Source of the DNA: Proteobacteria bacterium UBA652
Lineage (GTDB): Bacteria; Pseudomonadota; Gammaproteobacteria; Nitrosococcales; Methylophagaceae
NCBI GenBank assembly: GCA_002299915.1
Contig: DBOG01000009.1
Span: 4,838-45,233 of the forward strand
Reading direction: 5' to 3'
Length of the DNA: 40,396 nt
Shown: in pieces, positions 1-8,603 of the stretch
How positions within the stretch are numbered: the first letter of the stretch is position 1
How the letters are laid out: the number at the start of each line of letters is the position of its first letter
Notes under the pieces: generated by a model
The model's input: the letters and a program-made list of their open reading frames with translations, nothing else
What the model was told of the DNA's origin: nothing
Databases searched by the model: none
Made by a program: the position numbers and the translations under genes

Positions 1-1254
1 GCCCCAGTTGCAATGGCTTCATCAACACTGAGCTCGACGGCATAGGTATAGCCCGATGTGGGAGGCAAGGGGCCAGGCATGGCTTGTGGGCCATTTTCGC
101 CGACGGTATATTCTGTAGCGCGGATATCGAGGCTGGAGATGGATTGGGTGGAACCATCGGGCATGACCATATTAGCGGTGATCCCTTGTGGGAAGAATAA
201 GGTGGCTTGTCTGCTGCCATCGACATCGGTTTGCACTGTGCCTCGGGCTACTTGGATCGGTGTTGCTGAATTAAGGTCAACCGTGGTGACTTGGCTATCG
301 AGCGGGATCATGACGATGGCTTCTTCTATTGCATAATCACGCCATGGGGTTTTGATTTGACGTTGCACAGGCAAATAGCCGTCTTTTTTATAATTGATGG
401 TGAGGTAACCGCCACCATTAACGGCCATATCAAATTGACCATCTAAGCGCGAAATAGTGTAACCGAACTCAGCATGGTCTTTGATGCTGATCCGCACGCC
501 TGATAACGGTTGATTTTGCCGATCTAATACGCTGCCACGAATAACGGCCACCCGCTTAGGTTCAATATCGACAGGATTAACCCCTGATTGAATAGCCGGC
601 GAACCTGTGTAGAGAAAGGCAGTACCATCATGGAAGCTGGTGACGGAGGTGGTTGATAAAGGGGTTGCAATAGTGTTCGGGTTAGGCGGGATAACATCAG
701 CGGCGGTGACAGTGAGTGTGTGGATTTCTGATAAGCTACCATTCTGGCCCAGTTGGACCTGATAGTCACCTGCTGTCGTTTGCATCATTGCAGTGGTATC
801 GAACGAGAGGTGTGTTGCATCAATCAAACTAACGGCAACCGCATTGCTGTTGATTGTTGCGGTGGTGTTAATGGTGAAGCCTGAACCTGTTGCTATAATC
901 GGGCGGCTTAAACCATCCGCGGGAAATGTTATCGGGGCGAGGCTGGTCAGTGTGATCTCAGGTTCTGGCGAGAGAATAATATTGATAATGCAGATAACAT
1001 CTTGAATGTTAACCCCATCAATGCCATTACAATCAGCTGCTGTGGTGGCAGAGCTGCTATTGAGCACCATATTAATGGTGGCAATAACATCGCTAATATT
1101 AACGTTACCATCACCATTGACATCATGGGCAATAGAAAAATATGAGGTGCTAGAGGTTAGCCCTGCAAGGCTAAGCTGCGTGGAGCCTAAACTAAAAAAT
1201 AAGCTGCTGATTAAAGCCAGCAGGGTGATTATCCGTAATCCTATTTTTTTTCAT
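1..1254 (-). CDS. N-terminal part of a giant secreted dockerin / RHS-type protein, start out of frame by one base
   Basis: Partial gene running off the left edge. From ATG at 1254 (GGAGAG five bases upstream) the literal frame stops after 20 codons at 1194-1192. If one A of the eight-A run is ignored, about 418 residues are open to the edge. Residues 1-31 then form a good signal peptide (MKKIGLRIITLLALISS...). Residues 43-94 are a dockerin-like pair of calcium loops (DVNGDGNVNISD and DCNGIDGVNIQD). Residues about 98-185 look like an IPT/TIG beta-sandwich and 232-300 like a carboxypeptidase-regulatory domain. Residues 375-410 contain GENGPQAMPGPLPPTSGY, a leader I associate with very large RHS-repeat proteins; the RHS part itself would lie outside the window. 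Predicted to be exported. The frameshift may be real (phase-variable or pseudogene) or a sequencing error. The RHS link is recollection of the family, not a search. Confidence 0.7.
1244..1251 (-). repeat. Eight-A homopolymer at codons 2-4 of the dockerin/RHS gene
   Basis: On the minus strand the start codon is followed by exactly eight A and then TAGGATTACGG. With seven A the signal-peptide frame is open; with eight it is closed after 20 codons. Runs of this length are prone to slippage in replication and transcription, so the tract could switch expression or allow a minority of in-frame product. Confidence 0.8.
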
Positions 1255-1433
1255 CGCATTCTCTCTCCAAAGTTATGCTTGATATTTTCTTCTCAGAATA
1301 CCGACTATAATCGATTAATTGAAAAATTGATAGGGAAGACCTCCTGCGTGGCTGTAACAACATTCAAGACCTGATAGCAGAGCACCGCTATCGCAGAAGC
1401 GATATTGGTGTATGTCATAGAATGTTTTTAATT

Positions 1434-1501
1434 TTTCGGGGAATCGCATGCGCAGGTATGACGGCAGTTTTCGGATTCCCACCACCACGGATGTGACGGA
1501 A
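1434..1501. repeat. Degenerate REP-like palindromic repeats
   Basis: Between the prlC stop and the dockerin/RHS gene two adjacent segments resemble the common dispersed palindromes of the form GGAATnnCnnnnGCAGGnATGACGG. One covers about 1438-1463 (GGGGAATCGCATGCGCAGG followed by TATGACGG) and the other about 1472-1499 (CGGATTCCCACCACCACGG followed by ATGTGACGG). Symmetry is imperfect, as in decayed copies. The rest of the 1255-1501 gap shows only a small hairpin (GATAGC / GCTATC, near 1373-1392) with no U-tract. Confidence 0.4.
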
Positions 1502-3532
1502 CTAAGCAATCCCCTTATGCCGCAACAATGCATCAATCGTCGGCTCTCTACCTCGGAACGCAACAAACAATTCCATCGGAGGTCGTGAGCCACCTTTTTC
1601 TAATATCTCAGATAAAAAGGACTGCCCTGTTTTGGCATCGAAAACACCCTTTTCTTCAAATAGTGAATAAGCATCCGCTGATAATACTTCTGCCCATAGA
1701 TAACTATAATAACCAGCAGAATAACCGCCTGCAAAAATATGTGAAAAACTATTGGCAAAACGATTAAATTCTGGCGGTTGCACAACTGCCACCTGATCTC
1801 TGACCTCTTTCACCATCGCTGCCACCTGATTAGGTTTATCTGGGCTATATTCCAGATGCAAACGAAAATCGAATAATGAGAATTCTAACTGCCGCACCAT
1901 CATCATTGCTGATTGGAAATGTCGCGCTGAGGTCATCCGTTCAAATAAGACATCAGGTAACGGTTCGCCCGTTTCATAATGCCCTGAAATCAAATCTAAG
2001 GCCTCGCGTTCCCATGTCCAATTTTCCATAAACTGACTGGGCAATTCGACCGCATCCCACGCCACACCATTGATGCCAGACACTCCCGAATAATCTACTT
2101 GGGTCAGCATATGATGTAGGCCATGACCAAACTCGTGGAATAAGGTTTCGACTTCATCATGGGTCAATAAAGCAGGCTTATCGCCCACGGGAGGCGAGAA
2201 ATTACAGGTTAGAAAGGCAATCGGTGTTACCACTTCACCATTTTGTTTCCGGCGGGAGGTGCAATCATCCATCCAGGCACCGCCGCGTTTTTTATCACGG
2301 GCATAGAGATCTAAATAAAACTGACCGCGTAATGAACCTGCTGAATCAAAAATATCGAAGAAACGCACATCATCATGCCATGTATCTACATCGATTCGTT
2401 CGCTAATGTCTAAACCGTATAGCCGCTGCACGACTTTGAATAAACCGTTAACCACTTTATCTTCAGGGAAATAAGGTTTAAGTTCCTCGGGGGAAATGGC
2501 GTAGCGCTGTTGGCGCAATTTCTCGGCATAATAACTGACATCCCATGCTTCAAGTTTGCCGGTGCCCGCTGTTTCTGTGGCAAATGCCGTGAGCTCTGAA
2601 AATTGTTTTTCTGCTTGTGGTTTGGCTTTCACCACAAAGTCATTTAGAAAATCCAATACCTGCTGCGGCGAATCGGCCATTTTAGTGGCTAAGGATAATT
2701 CCGCATGATTGGCAAATCCGAGCAATAAAGCCATTTCATGGCGCAAAGCCAAAATTTCAACCATCACCTCGGCATTATCCCATTTCCCCGCATTCGGCCC
2801 TTGATCAGAGGCGCGCGTGGCAAAAGCAGTATACATTTCTTCTCGCAAACTACGATCATCGGCATACGTCATCACCGGCATATAAGACGGAAAATGTAAG
2901 GTTAATAACCAGCCTGCCAATTTAGCTTGTTTGGCTGCCTGTGCCATCCCTGCCATCGCTGACTCAGGTAATCCCGCTAAATCGGCTTCATCTGTAATAT
3001 GTTTTTGCCAACCTTGGGTGGCGTCCATGACGTTTTCTTCATATTTCGTAGTGAGCAAGCTTAATTCTTGAGAGATGTCTTTATAGCGCGCCTGACCTGC
3101 GTCATCCAAGGCAATCCCTGATAAGCGAAAATCACGCAAGGCATTCTCCACCACCCGTTTTTGTGCGGTATCTAAGTTGTTATAAACCTTGCTTTCTGCC
3201 AATTCACGGTATTTATTGTATAACGCCTTATTTTGCCCAAGCGCCGTGCTAAACGCGCTCAATTTTGGCAAGCAGGCATTATAAGCCTCACGCAATGCAT
3301 CCGAGTTTTTCACCGAGTTTAGGTGGCTAATGGGTGACCATAGCGCATCCACATCGGCTTCCATTTCTTCCAATGGTGTCGCCAAGTTTTGCCAATTTAC
3401 TGCATTTGTATTATCTAATACAGACTGGACTGTCTTGTTCGCTGTAGCTAATGCTGCTTCTAAATCTGCTGCAATCTCTGCCACGACAATATTGGAAAAA
3501 TCTGGCAGTGTATTTACTGATCTATTTGTCAT
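1502..3532 (-). CDS. prlC: Oligopeptidase A (M3 family zinc metallopeptidase)
   Basis: Cytosolic metallopeptidase that degrades short peptides, including cleaved signal peptides. The 676-residue protein matches E. coli PrlC along its whole length: SPVSHLNSVKNS-like N-terminal segment, RASDQGPNAGKWDN in the middle, the zinc motif HEFGH within LFHEFGHGLHHML near residue 464, and the conserved C-terminus with SHIFAGGYSAGYYSYLWAE. I place the start at ATG 3532 (MTNRSVN...). An upstream in-frame ATG at 3565 lies inside a transcription terminator hairpin and would add eleven residues the family lacks. The gene begins only eight bases after the T-run of that terminator, so it seems to depend on read-through or on a promoter within or upstream of the hairpin. 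No promoter was recognised. Confidence 0.97.
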   Translation of the reverse strand: MTNRSVNTLPDFSNIVVAEIAADLEAALATANKTVQSVLDNTNAVNWQNLATPLEEMEADVDALWSPISHLNSVKNSDALREAYNACLPKLSAFSTALGQNKALYNKYRELAESKVYNNLDTAQKRVVENALRDFRLSGIALDDAGQARYKDISQELSLLTTKYEENVMDATQGWQKHITDEADLAGLPESAMAGMAQAAKQAKLAGWLLTLHFPSYMPVMTYADDRSLREEMYTAFATRASDQGPNAGKWDNAEVMVEILALRHEMALLLGFANHAELSLATKMADSPQQVLDFLNDFVVKAKPQAEKQFSELTAFATETAGTGKLEAWDVSYYAEKLRQQRYAISPEELKPYFPEDKVVNGLFKVVQRLYGLDISERIDVDTWHDDVRFFDIFDSAGSLRGQFYLDLYARDKKRGGAWMDDCTSRRKQNGEVVTPIAFLTCNFSPPVGDKPALLTHDEVETLFHEFGHGLHHMLTQVDYSGVSGINGVAWDAVELPSQFMENWTWEREALDLISGHYETGEPLPDVLFERMTSARHFQSAMMMVRQLEFSLFDFRLHLEYSPDKPNQVAAMVKEVRDQVAVVQPPEFNRFANSFSHIFAGGYSAGYYSYLWAEVLSADAYSLFEEKGVFDAKTGQSFLSEILEKGGSRPPMELFVAFRGREPTIDALLRHKGIA

Positions 3533-3540
3533 ACTGTTAC

Positions 3541-3585
3541 CTATAAAAAAATCCGACCTCATCAATAACTAGATGAGGCCGGATT
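3541..3585 (-). terminator. Rho-independent terminator between the beta-propeller gene and prlC
   Basis: Read on the minus strand: arm CCGGCCTCATC, eight-base loop, arm GATGAGGTCGG (one mismatch), then A and seven T. It lies 28 bases after the stop of the beta-propeller gene. It also forms the immediate leader of prlC, so it may act as an attenuator for that gene. Confidence 0.85.
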
Positions 3586-3612
3586 CTGCAAATTTCTAGT
3601 CTGTGTGAGAAA

Positions 3613-4662
3613 TTAATCGTCTAACACTAATCCCCATGGCATTGTGCCCACTTCAATCGCTTTCAATCGCGTTTTATTCTCTAGATCCACAACCGATACC
3701 GTATTACTCACACCATCAGCAGTATAAGCCGTTTTACCATCACGGCTAAGTTCTAGGCCCCATACCCGCTTACCAACATCCACTGTGCCTTGTAATTCAA
3801 GCGTAGCTGCATCTAAAATCGCCAATTTATTGGCCCTACCTGTCGTGAGATACAATGTTTTATCATCTGGGCTAATTTTTATCGCCATTGGTTTTGATTT
3901 TTCTAAATCTAACACGACTTGTTTAGTTAATGCATGGCTTGCCATATCAATGATCGCAATTTCATTGCCAATTTCACTGCTGACATAAGCCCGTGTGCCC
4001 GTGCTATTAAATGCGAGCCCTCGCGGACGCGCCGCCACTAAAATATTGGCAACCACTTTGGCCTCTGCGGTATCAATTACATGCACCATATTGCTTGATT
4101 CACTGGTGACTAAGGTAAATTTACCATCTGGCGATACCGCCACCCCTTCAGGCTCTAACCCTACTTTTATTTCAGCTTCAATCTCGCCTGTTGTTGGATT
4201 TAACACACTTGCTTTTGCATCATCTTCATTTGAAAGGTATAGGTTCCCATTGGGGTGCACTGCAAACGTTTCAGGATCTTCGCCCGCCTTTAACTTCCCT
4301 TTAAACTCCAATGTTGCCACATCTACCATGGCAATGGCATTTTCTTCACTCAAGGCCACATATAAGATTTTTTGATCCGGAGAGAAACCAATGCCGCGTG
4401 GGCGATCCCCTATTGCTAAGGTTGTTTCCACCTCACCCGTGCGTGAATCAATGACGCTGACACTATTACTTTTTTCATTGGTCACAAATAACCGGTAGGT
4501 GGGGCCACTTTCATGGTTTGCCACCGCTGCGGATTCATTCATTGCTTCGGCATTTATCTCCTCAGCATTCGATGCTTCTTCAGGTTTTTCTTCAGAACAG
4601 CCTGTCATTATAAAAGCGGCTGCTAGCCCAATAAGTAAAAACTTTAATGCTGATTTTTTCAT
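3613..4662 (-). CDS. YVTN-type beta-propeller lipoprotein, PQQ-dependent catabolism-associated family
   Basis: A 349-residue protein with a lipoprotein signal (hydrophobic segment ending MTGC, lipid-bearing Cys22) and a short acidic linker. Repeated blades of about 42 residues follow, with motifs such as DRPRGIGFSPDQKILYVAL, EPEGVAVSPDGKFTLVTSE and RPRGLAFNSTGTRAYVSSE; the last blade ends MPWGLVLDD. Seven blades are expected. The family is that of beta-propeller proteins found beside PQQ-dependent alcohol dehydrogenase systems, supported by the adjacent binding protein of the same type 24 bases upstream. The role is not established: probably a periplasmic, membrane-tethered scaffold or binding protein. 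No dehydrogenase, cytochrome or ABC ATPase is present nearby, so the functional assignment rests on family and partner only. Confidence 0.85.
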   Translation of the reverse strand: MKKSALKFLLIGLAAAFIMTGCSEEKPEEASNAEEINAEAMNESAAVANHESGPTYRLFVTNEKSNSVSVIDSRTGEVETTLAIGDRPRGIGFSPDQKILYVALSEENAIAMVDVATLEFKGKLKAGEDPETFAVHPNGNLYLSNEDDAKASVLNPTTGEIEAEIKVGLEPEGVAVSPDGKFTLVTSESSNMVHVIDTAEAKVVANILVAARPRGLAFNSTGTRAYVSSEIGNEIAIIDMASHALTKQVVLDLEKSKPMAIKISPDDKTLYLTTGRANKLAILDAATLELQGTVDVGKRVWGLELSRDGKTAYTADGVSNTVSVVDLENKTRLKAIEVGTMPWGLVLDD

Positions 4663-4686
4663 TTTATTTCCTTCCCATTCTTTTAA

Positions 4687-5484
4687 TTATTTAGTGCAGG
4701 AGACAAGACCTAGACTATCTAGCCCGCCTGTTGTTCCTCTGATTGGTGCTTCTGCCACAATTTTATCCTCTTCTACCAGCAATAGGATCTGTCGTAATTG
4801 GCCTGTTTCACGGAAAGTGCTCCCTACGCCTTTTTGACCATCGAATGCAATCTCATTGCGAAGAAATGGTAAAACAACACTGGCCTCACTATCCTTTAAC
4901 CGTGCCACGGTATCAGATAAAACTTTAACCGCCGCCCAACTGGCCCATGCATTATCATCCATATCGACATTATGTGATTTTTTGAAGCGGCCATTCAATT
5001 GACTTGCTGCAAATTTCCTAAATGTATGATGCCAACCCTGCGGTTGCGCTTTAGAGTCAGGTTCTTTTGCCAGCCATTGCGCTAGCGCATCTTGCTGCAT
5101 TTTATTGCTAACGGGCGTATGCAATAGGTTTGGCATACAGGCTGTCCGCAAACTATCCGCTTTAGATTGTACATTGATAATCGGCACCTCTGCTAAATGT
5201 GGTAGCGCGGCAACTGCCAGTATGTCTTCCACCGACAATGCTATTAATAATGCGGTATTAATATGCGCTGTCTCTGCTGCCGCTAGGGTAATCGGGACAA
5301 TTTCATATTCCTGCCCTAAAAACTCACCTTGCAGATTTGCCTCATCCAATCCCTGCTGCAGCCCTAACCACGTGCTGCCTTCCGTCGGCCCCACATAATG
5401 TATTTTGACGTGCAATGTATGTGCCCACACCGATTGTGCGGCTAAAAACAAAATGACCATCAGCCCATATTTAATCGTTTTCAT
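4687..5484 (-). CDS. Shortened ABC-type substrate-binding protein, PQQ-associated family
   Basis: A 265-residue periplasmic protein with a signal peptide cleaved after VWA-H (residues 1-21). The N-terminal lobe (HVKIHYVGPTEGSTWLGLQQ, then IPITLAAAETA, then VPIINVQSKADSLR) and the C-terminal segment (FRKFAASQLNGRFKK, WASWAAVKVLSDTV, FDGQKGVGSTFRETGQLRQ) match the binding proteins encoded with PQQ-dependent alcohol oxidation clusters. In the family as I know it, about 80-90 residues separate DALAQ(W/Y)L from the segment leading to FAAxQLxxRF. Here only about 18 do, so most of the middle of the protein is missing without a frameshift. It forms a two-gene unit with the downstream beta-propeller. 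Ligand unknown; the missing part raises doubt that it binds solute in the usual cleft. Confidence 0.75.
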   Translation of the reverse strand: MKTIKYGLMVILFLAAQSVWAHTLHVKIHYVGPTEGSTWLGLQQGLDEANLQGEFLGQEYEIVPITLAAAETAHINTALLIALSVEDILAVAALPHLAEVPIINVQSKADSLRTACMPNLLHTPVSNKMQQDALAQWLAKEPDSKAQPQGWHHTFRKFAASQLNGRFKKSHNVDMDDNAWASWAAVKVLSDTVARLKDSEASVVLPFLRNEIAFDGQKGVGSTFRETGQLRQILLLVEEDKIVAEAPIRGTTGGLDSLGLVSCTK

Positions 5485-5551
5485 TTTTTATCCCTTAATA
5501 CTACCATATCTTCGAGTGTTTACTTTACACCGTTTTATCCTATAGCAAAAT

Positions 5552-5580
5552 CAGGAAATGTCTTATTTAAGACAGGAAAT
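5552..5580. promoter_or_regulatory. Candidate operator upstream of the binding-protein gene
   Basis: A perfect 7-base inverted repeat TGTCTTA-TT-TAAGACA (5559-5574) is bracketed by two copies of CAGGAAAT (5552-5559 and 5573-5580) that start 21 bases apart, two helical turns. It stands about 75 bases upstream of the binding-protein start and downstream of the secF terminator, where a regulator would be expected to act. No clear sigma-70 boxes were identified. The binding factor is unknown. Confidence 0.4.
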
Positions 5581-5629
5581 AATCATGTCAAGTTCATTCT
5601 AACATTCATAACATTTTATCAACGTTATC

Positions 5630-5664
5630 ATACAAAAAATCGTGGTAGCCATCAGACCACCACG
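5630..5664 (-). terminator. Rho-independent terminator of the tgt-yajC-secDF operon
   Basis: On the minus strand CGTGGT, a 12-base interior, ACCACG, then A followed by six T (5634-5639). It lies about 35 bases beyond the secF stop and fits the end of the operon. Confidence 0.75.
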
Positions 5665-5697
5665 CTTATATTTTCTAAACCGTATCAATTAAGGCTC

Positions 5698-6648
5698 TTA
5701 AACCTGCGCTCCATCTTCGCCGATCTCACCATCACCCTCGCGTACAGGCGGCAATAAATCAGATTTACTCACTCCCATTGCCAATACCGCTGAGCTCGCA
5801 ATATAAATCGAAGAATAAGTACCGACCACGATACCTAATAATAATGCGATTGAGAATGAATGAATCACCTCACCCCCAAACAGGAATAATGACAAGACAA
5901 CTAACAAAGTGGTTAACGATGTAATCACCGTACGACTCAAGGTATCATTCAAAGCACGATTTACAATTTCTTCTGATGACCCTTTTCGCATCTTTAAAAA
6001 AGTTTCACGCACCCGATCAAACACCACAATCGTATCATTCAAGGAATAACCAATCACCGCTAAAATCGCCGCTAACACGGTCAGATCAAATTCAATTCTC
6101 GTAATCGAAAAGAAGCCAATCACTAAGATAACATCATGCACCAAGGCGGTGACAGAGCCAATCGCAAAGCGATATTCAAACCGGAATGACACATAAATTA
6201 AGATGCCGATTAGGGCATATAACATCGCCAAACCACCGTCATTGGTCAATTCTTCACCCACTTGCGGGCCTACAAATTCAACTCGCCGCACATCAACAGC
6301 CTCATCGCTATTCGCATTAAGTGCTGCGATCACTTGATTGCTCAAGGTCGCCATATCTTTACTTTCATCAACAGGTAAACGAATCAATACATCTTGAGTT
6401 GAACCAAAATGCTGCACAATCGCCCCCTCAAATCCTGCCCCATCTAAGGTGTCTCGAATAGGATTCAACTCAACATTTTGTTGATAACCGACTTCAACCA
6501 TCGTGCCTCCGGTAAAATCAATCCCAAAATTCAAGCCCTTAGTGACGATTGAAAATATCGATATAGAAATCAATATTACCGATAAAATGGCTGCAATACG
6601 GCGCTTACCAACGAAATCAAAATTACTTTGTTCTTTAAAAAATTGCAT
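5698..6648 (-). CDS. secF: Protein translocase subunit SecF
   Basis: Inner-membrane partner of SecD that uses the proton gradient to help pull exported proteins through SecYEG. It has 316 residues (E. coli 323). An N-terminal membrane helix (RRIAAILSVILISISIFSIV) is followed by the family motif GIDFTGGTMVEVGY, a periplasmic domain, and a five-helix C-terminal membrane bundle. The bundle carries VSFRFEYRFAIGSVTALVHDV and the conserved YSLNDTIVVFDRVRE, which is involved in proton relay. The acidic tail (REGDGEIGEDGAQV) is unremarkable. It is nine bases downstream of secD and is the last gene of the operon. Confidence 0.98.
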   Translation of the reverse strand: MQFFKEQSNFDFVGKRRIAAILSVILISISIFSIVTKGLNFGIDFTGGTMVEVGYQQNVELNPIRDTLDGAGFEGAIVQHFGSTQDVLIRLPVDESKDMATLSNQVIAALNANSDEAVDVRRVEFVGPQVGEELTNDGGLAMLYALIGILIYVSFRFEYRFAIGSVTALVHDVILVIGFFSITRIEFDLTVLAAILAVIGYSLNDTIVVFDRVRETFLKMRKGSSEEIVNRALNDTLSRTVITSLTTLLVVLSLFLFGGEVIHSFSIALLLGIVVGTYSSIYIASSAVLAMGVSKSDLLPPVREGDGEIGEDGAQV

Positions 6649-6657
6649 ATTCAGTTC

Positions 6658-8517
6658 CTAAATAGAGAGCTCAGGGCGCGTTTTTTTGCCGTAAATCAGA
6701 TTAACCACCGCCCGCGTACCGATAATGGCAGTAAACATCGAGGTTAAAATACCCAATGATAAGGTCACCGCAAAGCCTTTAATCGTGCCCGTACCAAAAC
6801 CGAACAACACAACCGCCGCGATTAAGGTCGTAATATTCGCATCGGCTATGGTTGAAAATGCCTTATCATAACCGGCACTAATGCTCGCTTGCGGACTATT
6901 GCCGATCCTCAGCTCCTCTCGGATCCGCTCGAAAATCAATACATTGGCATCCACCGCCATCCCCACGGTGAGTACAATCCCTGCAATCCCGGGCAACGTT
7001 AACGTGGCTTGCAACAGTGATAGCAGCGCCACCACCAGCACCAAGTTCGCCGCCAACGCTAAATTAGCGACCATCCCAAACACCCGATACCACAGCACCA
7101 TAAACACCAATACCAAAGCAAAACCAATCATCACCGACTTAAAGCCTTTCGCAATATTCTCTTTCCCTAAGCTTGGCCCTACAGTGCGCTCTTCCACAAT
7201 ATCCATCGGTGCCGCTAATGCGCCGGCACGAAGTAATAATGCTAAATCATTCGCTTCTGTGGCCGCCAAGCCTGTAATGATGAACCTTTTACTTAATTGC
7301 TCATTAATCGTTGCGACACTAATCACTTCTGACACCTCTCGGCGTACCCGTTTTTCGACACCATTGACCGTGCGTAACTCACTCTTAGACTCAATAAATA
7401 GCACTGCCATTGGCTTATTAACATTTTTCCCTGTGATCTCACTAAACTTCCGCGCACCCTTACCATCCAAGGTGACAGATACCACAGGGCTACCATTCTC
7501 TTGGTGTAATGTTGAGGTAGCATCAATCACATGATCACCCGTTAACATAACGCGTTTTTTAAGCAAGGCTTCCCCCCCACCCCGTCGCTTATACAATTCT
7601 GACCCCGCTGGAACACGACCATTTAAGGCATCAGCCACATCATGTTCAAAATCCACTAAGCGAAATTCTAAGGTGGCTGTCGCGCCCAATATTTTCTTCG
7701 CTTCAGCAGTATCTTGCACCCCCGGCAATTGCACCACAATTCGGCTATCACCTTGCTGCTGCACGGTTGGCTCCGCCACGCCTAATTCATTAATCCGATT
7801 CCGCAAGGTAATAATATTTTGTTGTAATGCGAGCGAGCGAATTTCTCTAATCGCTGTTTCCGTGAGTTTTAATGCTAGCGTCGGTACCGTCGCTGTCTCA
7901 TCTACTGCTGCTAGTAACGTATCATATTCAGATGACTTATCAATCAATGCTATCGCCGCATCACGCTGCATCGCATCCTTAAAGATAATGGAGATGTCTT
8001 TATCACCCGCACTAATTTTCTTATATCGAATTTTCTCAGCCCGCAATAACGTTCGTAAATCAGCGCCATAACTGTCCAGTGATTTTTTCTCGGCAGCGGC
8101 CATGTCAACTTCCATCAAGAAATGCACACCTCCGCGCAAATCCAAACCCAGATTCATCGGTTCTGCGCCCAAGCCTCTTAACCAGTCCGGGGTGTCTGCT
8201 GCCAGGTTTAAAGCAACAACAAAATCATCATCCAATTCCTTACTGAGTAAGGTTTTGGCTTTTAATTGAGTGGCATCATCTGCAAACCGCACCATTAACC
8301 GATCTTGCTCTAATTCCACCCGACGATATTCCAAGCCGGCTGCTTTTAAATCGGCTTCCACCTTTGATACCAACTCTAAATCCACCTTGCCACCTCGGCC
8401 TGATGAAGATAGCTGCACTGCATAATCTGACGGAAATAAATTTGGCATCGCAAAAATAAAGCCTATTAACAGTACGGATAAGACCAATAAGTTTTTCCAC
8501 ATAGGGTAGTGATTCAT
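6658..8517 (-). CDS. secD: Protein translocase subunit SecD
   Basis: A 619-residue inner-membrane protein (E. coli 615) working with SecF and YajC in protein export. It shows the N-terminal membrane helix (WKNLLVLSVLLIGFIFAMP), the motif MNLGLDLRGGVHFLMEVD, the large periplasmic P1 region with IVVQLPGVQDTAEAKKILG, and the C-terminal membrane domain. The latter contains GIVLTVGMAVDANVLIFERI with the conserved Asp of the proton path. It starts 86 bases after yajC and is nine bases from secF, the normal gammaproteobacterial order. The long antisense open frames over this gene are composition artefacts. Confidence 0.98.
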   Translation of the reverse strand: MNHYPMWKNLLVLSVLLIGFIFAMPNLFPSDYAVQLSSSGRGGKVDLELVSKVEADLKAAGLEYRRVELEQDRLMVRFADDATQLKAKTLLSKELDDDFVVALNLAADTPDWLRGLGAEPMNLGLDLRGGVHFLMEVDMAAAEKKSLDSYGADLRTLLRAEKIRYKKISAGDKDISIIFKDAMQRDAAIALIDKSSEYDTLLAAVDETATVPTLALKLTETAIREIRSLALQQNIITLRNRINELGVAEPTVQQQGDSRIVVQLPGVQDTAEAKKILGATATLEFRLVDFEHDVADALNGRVPAGSELYKRRGGGEALLKKRVMLTGDHVIDATSTLHQENGSPVVSVTLDGKGARKFSEITGKNVNKPMAVLFIESKSELRTVNGVEKRVRREVSEVISVATINEQLSKRFIITGLAATEANDLALLLRAGALAAPMDIVEERTVGPSLGKENIAKGFKSVMIGFALVLVFMVLWYRVFGMVANLALAANLVLVVALLSLLQATLTLPGIAGIVLTVGMAVDANVLIFERIREELRIGNSPQASISAGYDKAFSTIADANITTLIAAVVLFGFGTGTIKGFAVTLSLGILTSMFTAIIGTRAVVNLIYGKKTRPELSI

Positions 8518-8603
8518 ATTTTTCTCAATTTAAAAATTAAAGCAGGCAATGCTAAAAATAACATTGCCTGCTGGGGCGTTCCTTAATAATAGGTAGGGAT
8601 GAT

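Noticed and set aside
1315..1593. Minus-strand open frame overlapping the end of prlC
   Set aside because: It overlaps the conserved C-terminal coding part of prlC in another frame and shows no recognisable family.
3533..3565. Upstream ATG for prlC at 3565
   Set aside because: It lies within the terminator hairpin and adds eleven residues absent from the family; ATG 3532 fits the E. coli protein start.
6881..7534. Plus-strand open frame of 217 codons opposite secD
   Set aside because: Low-complexity Ser/Ala/Thr/Ile composition typical of antisense frames; secD on the other strand is certain.
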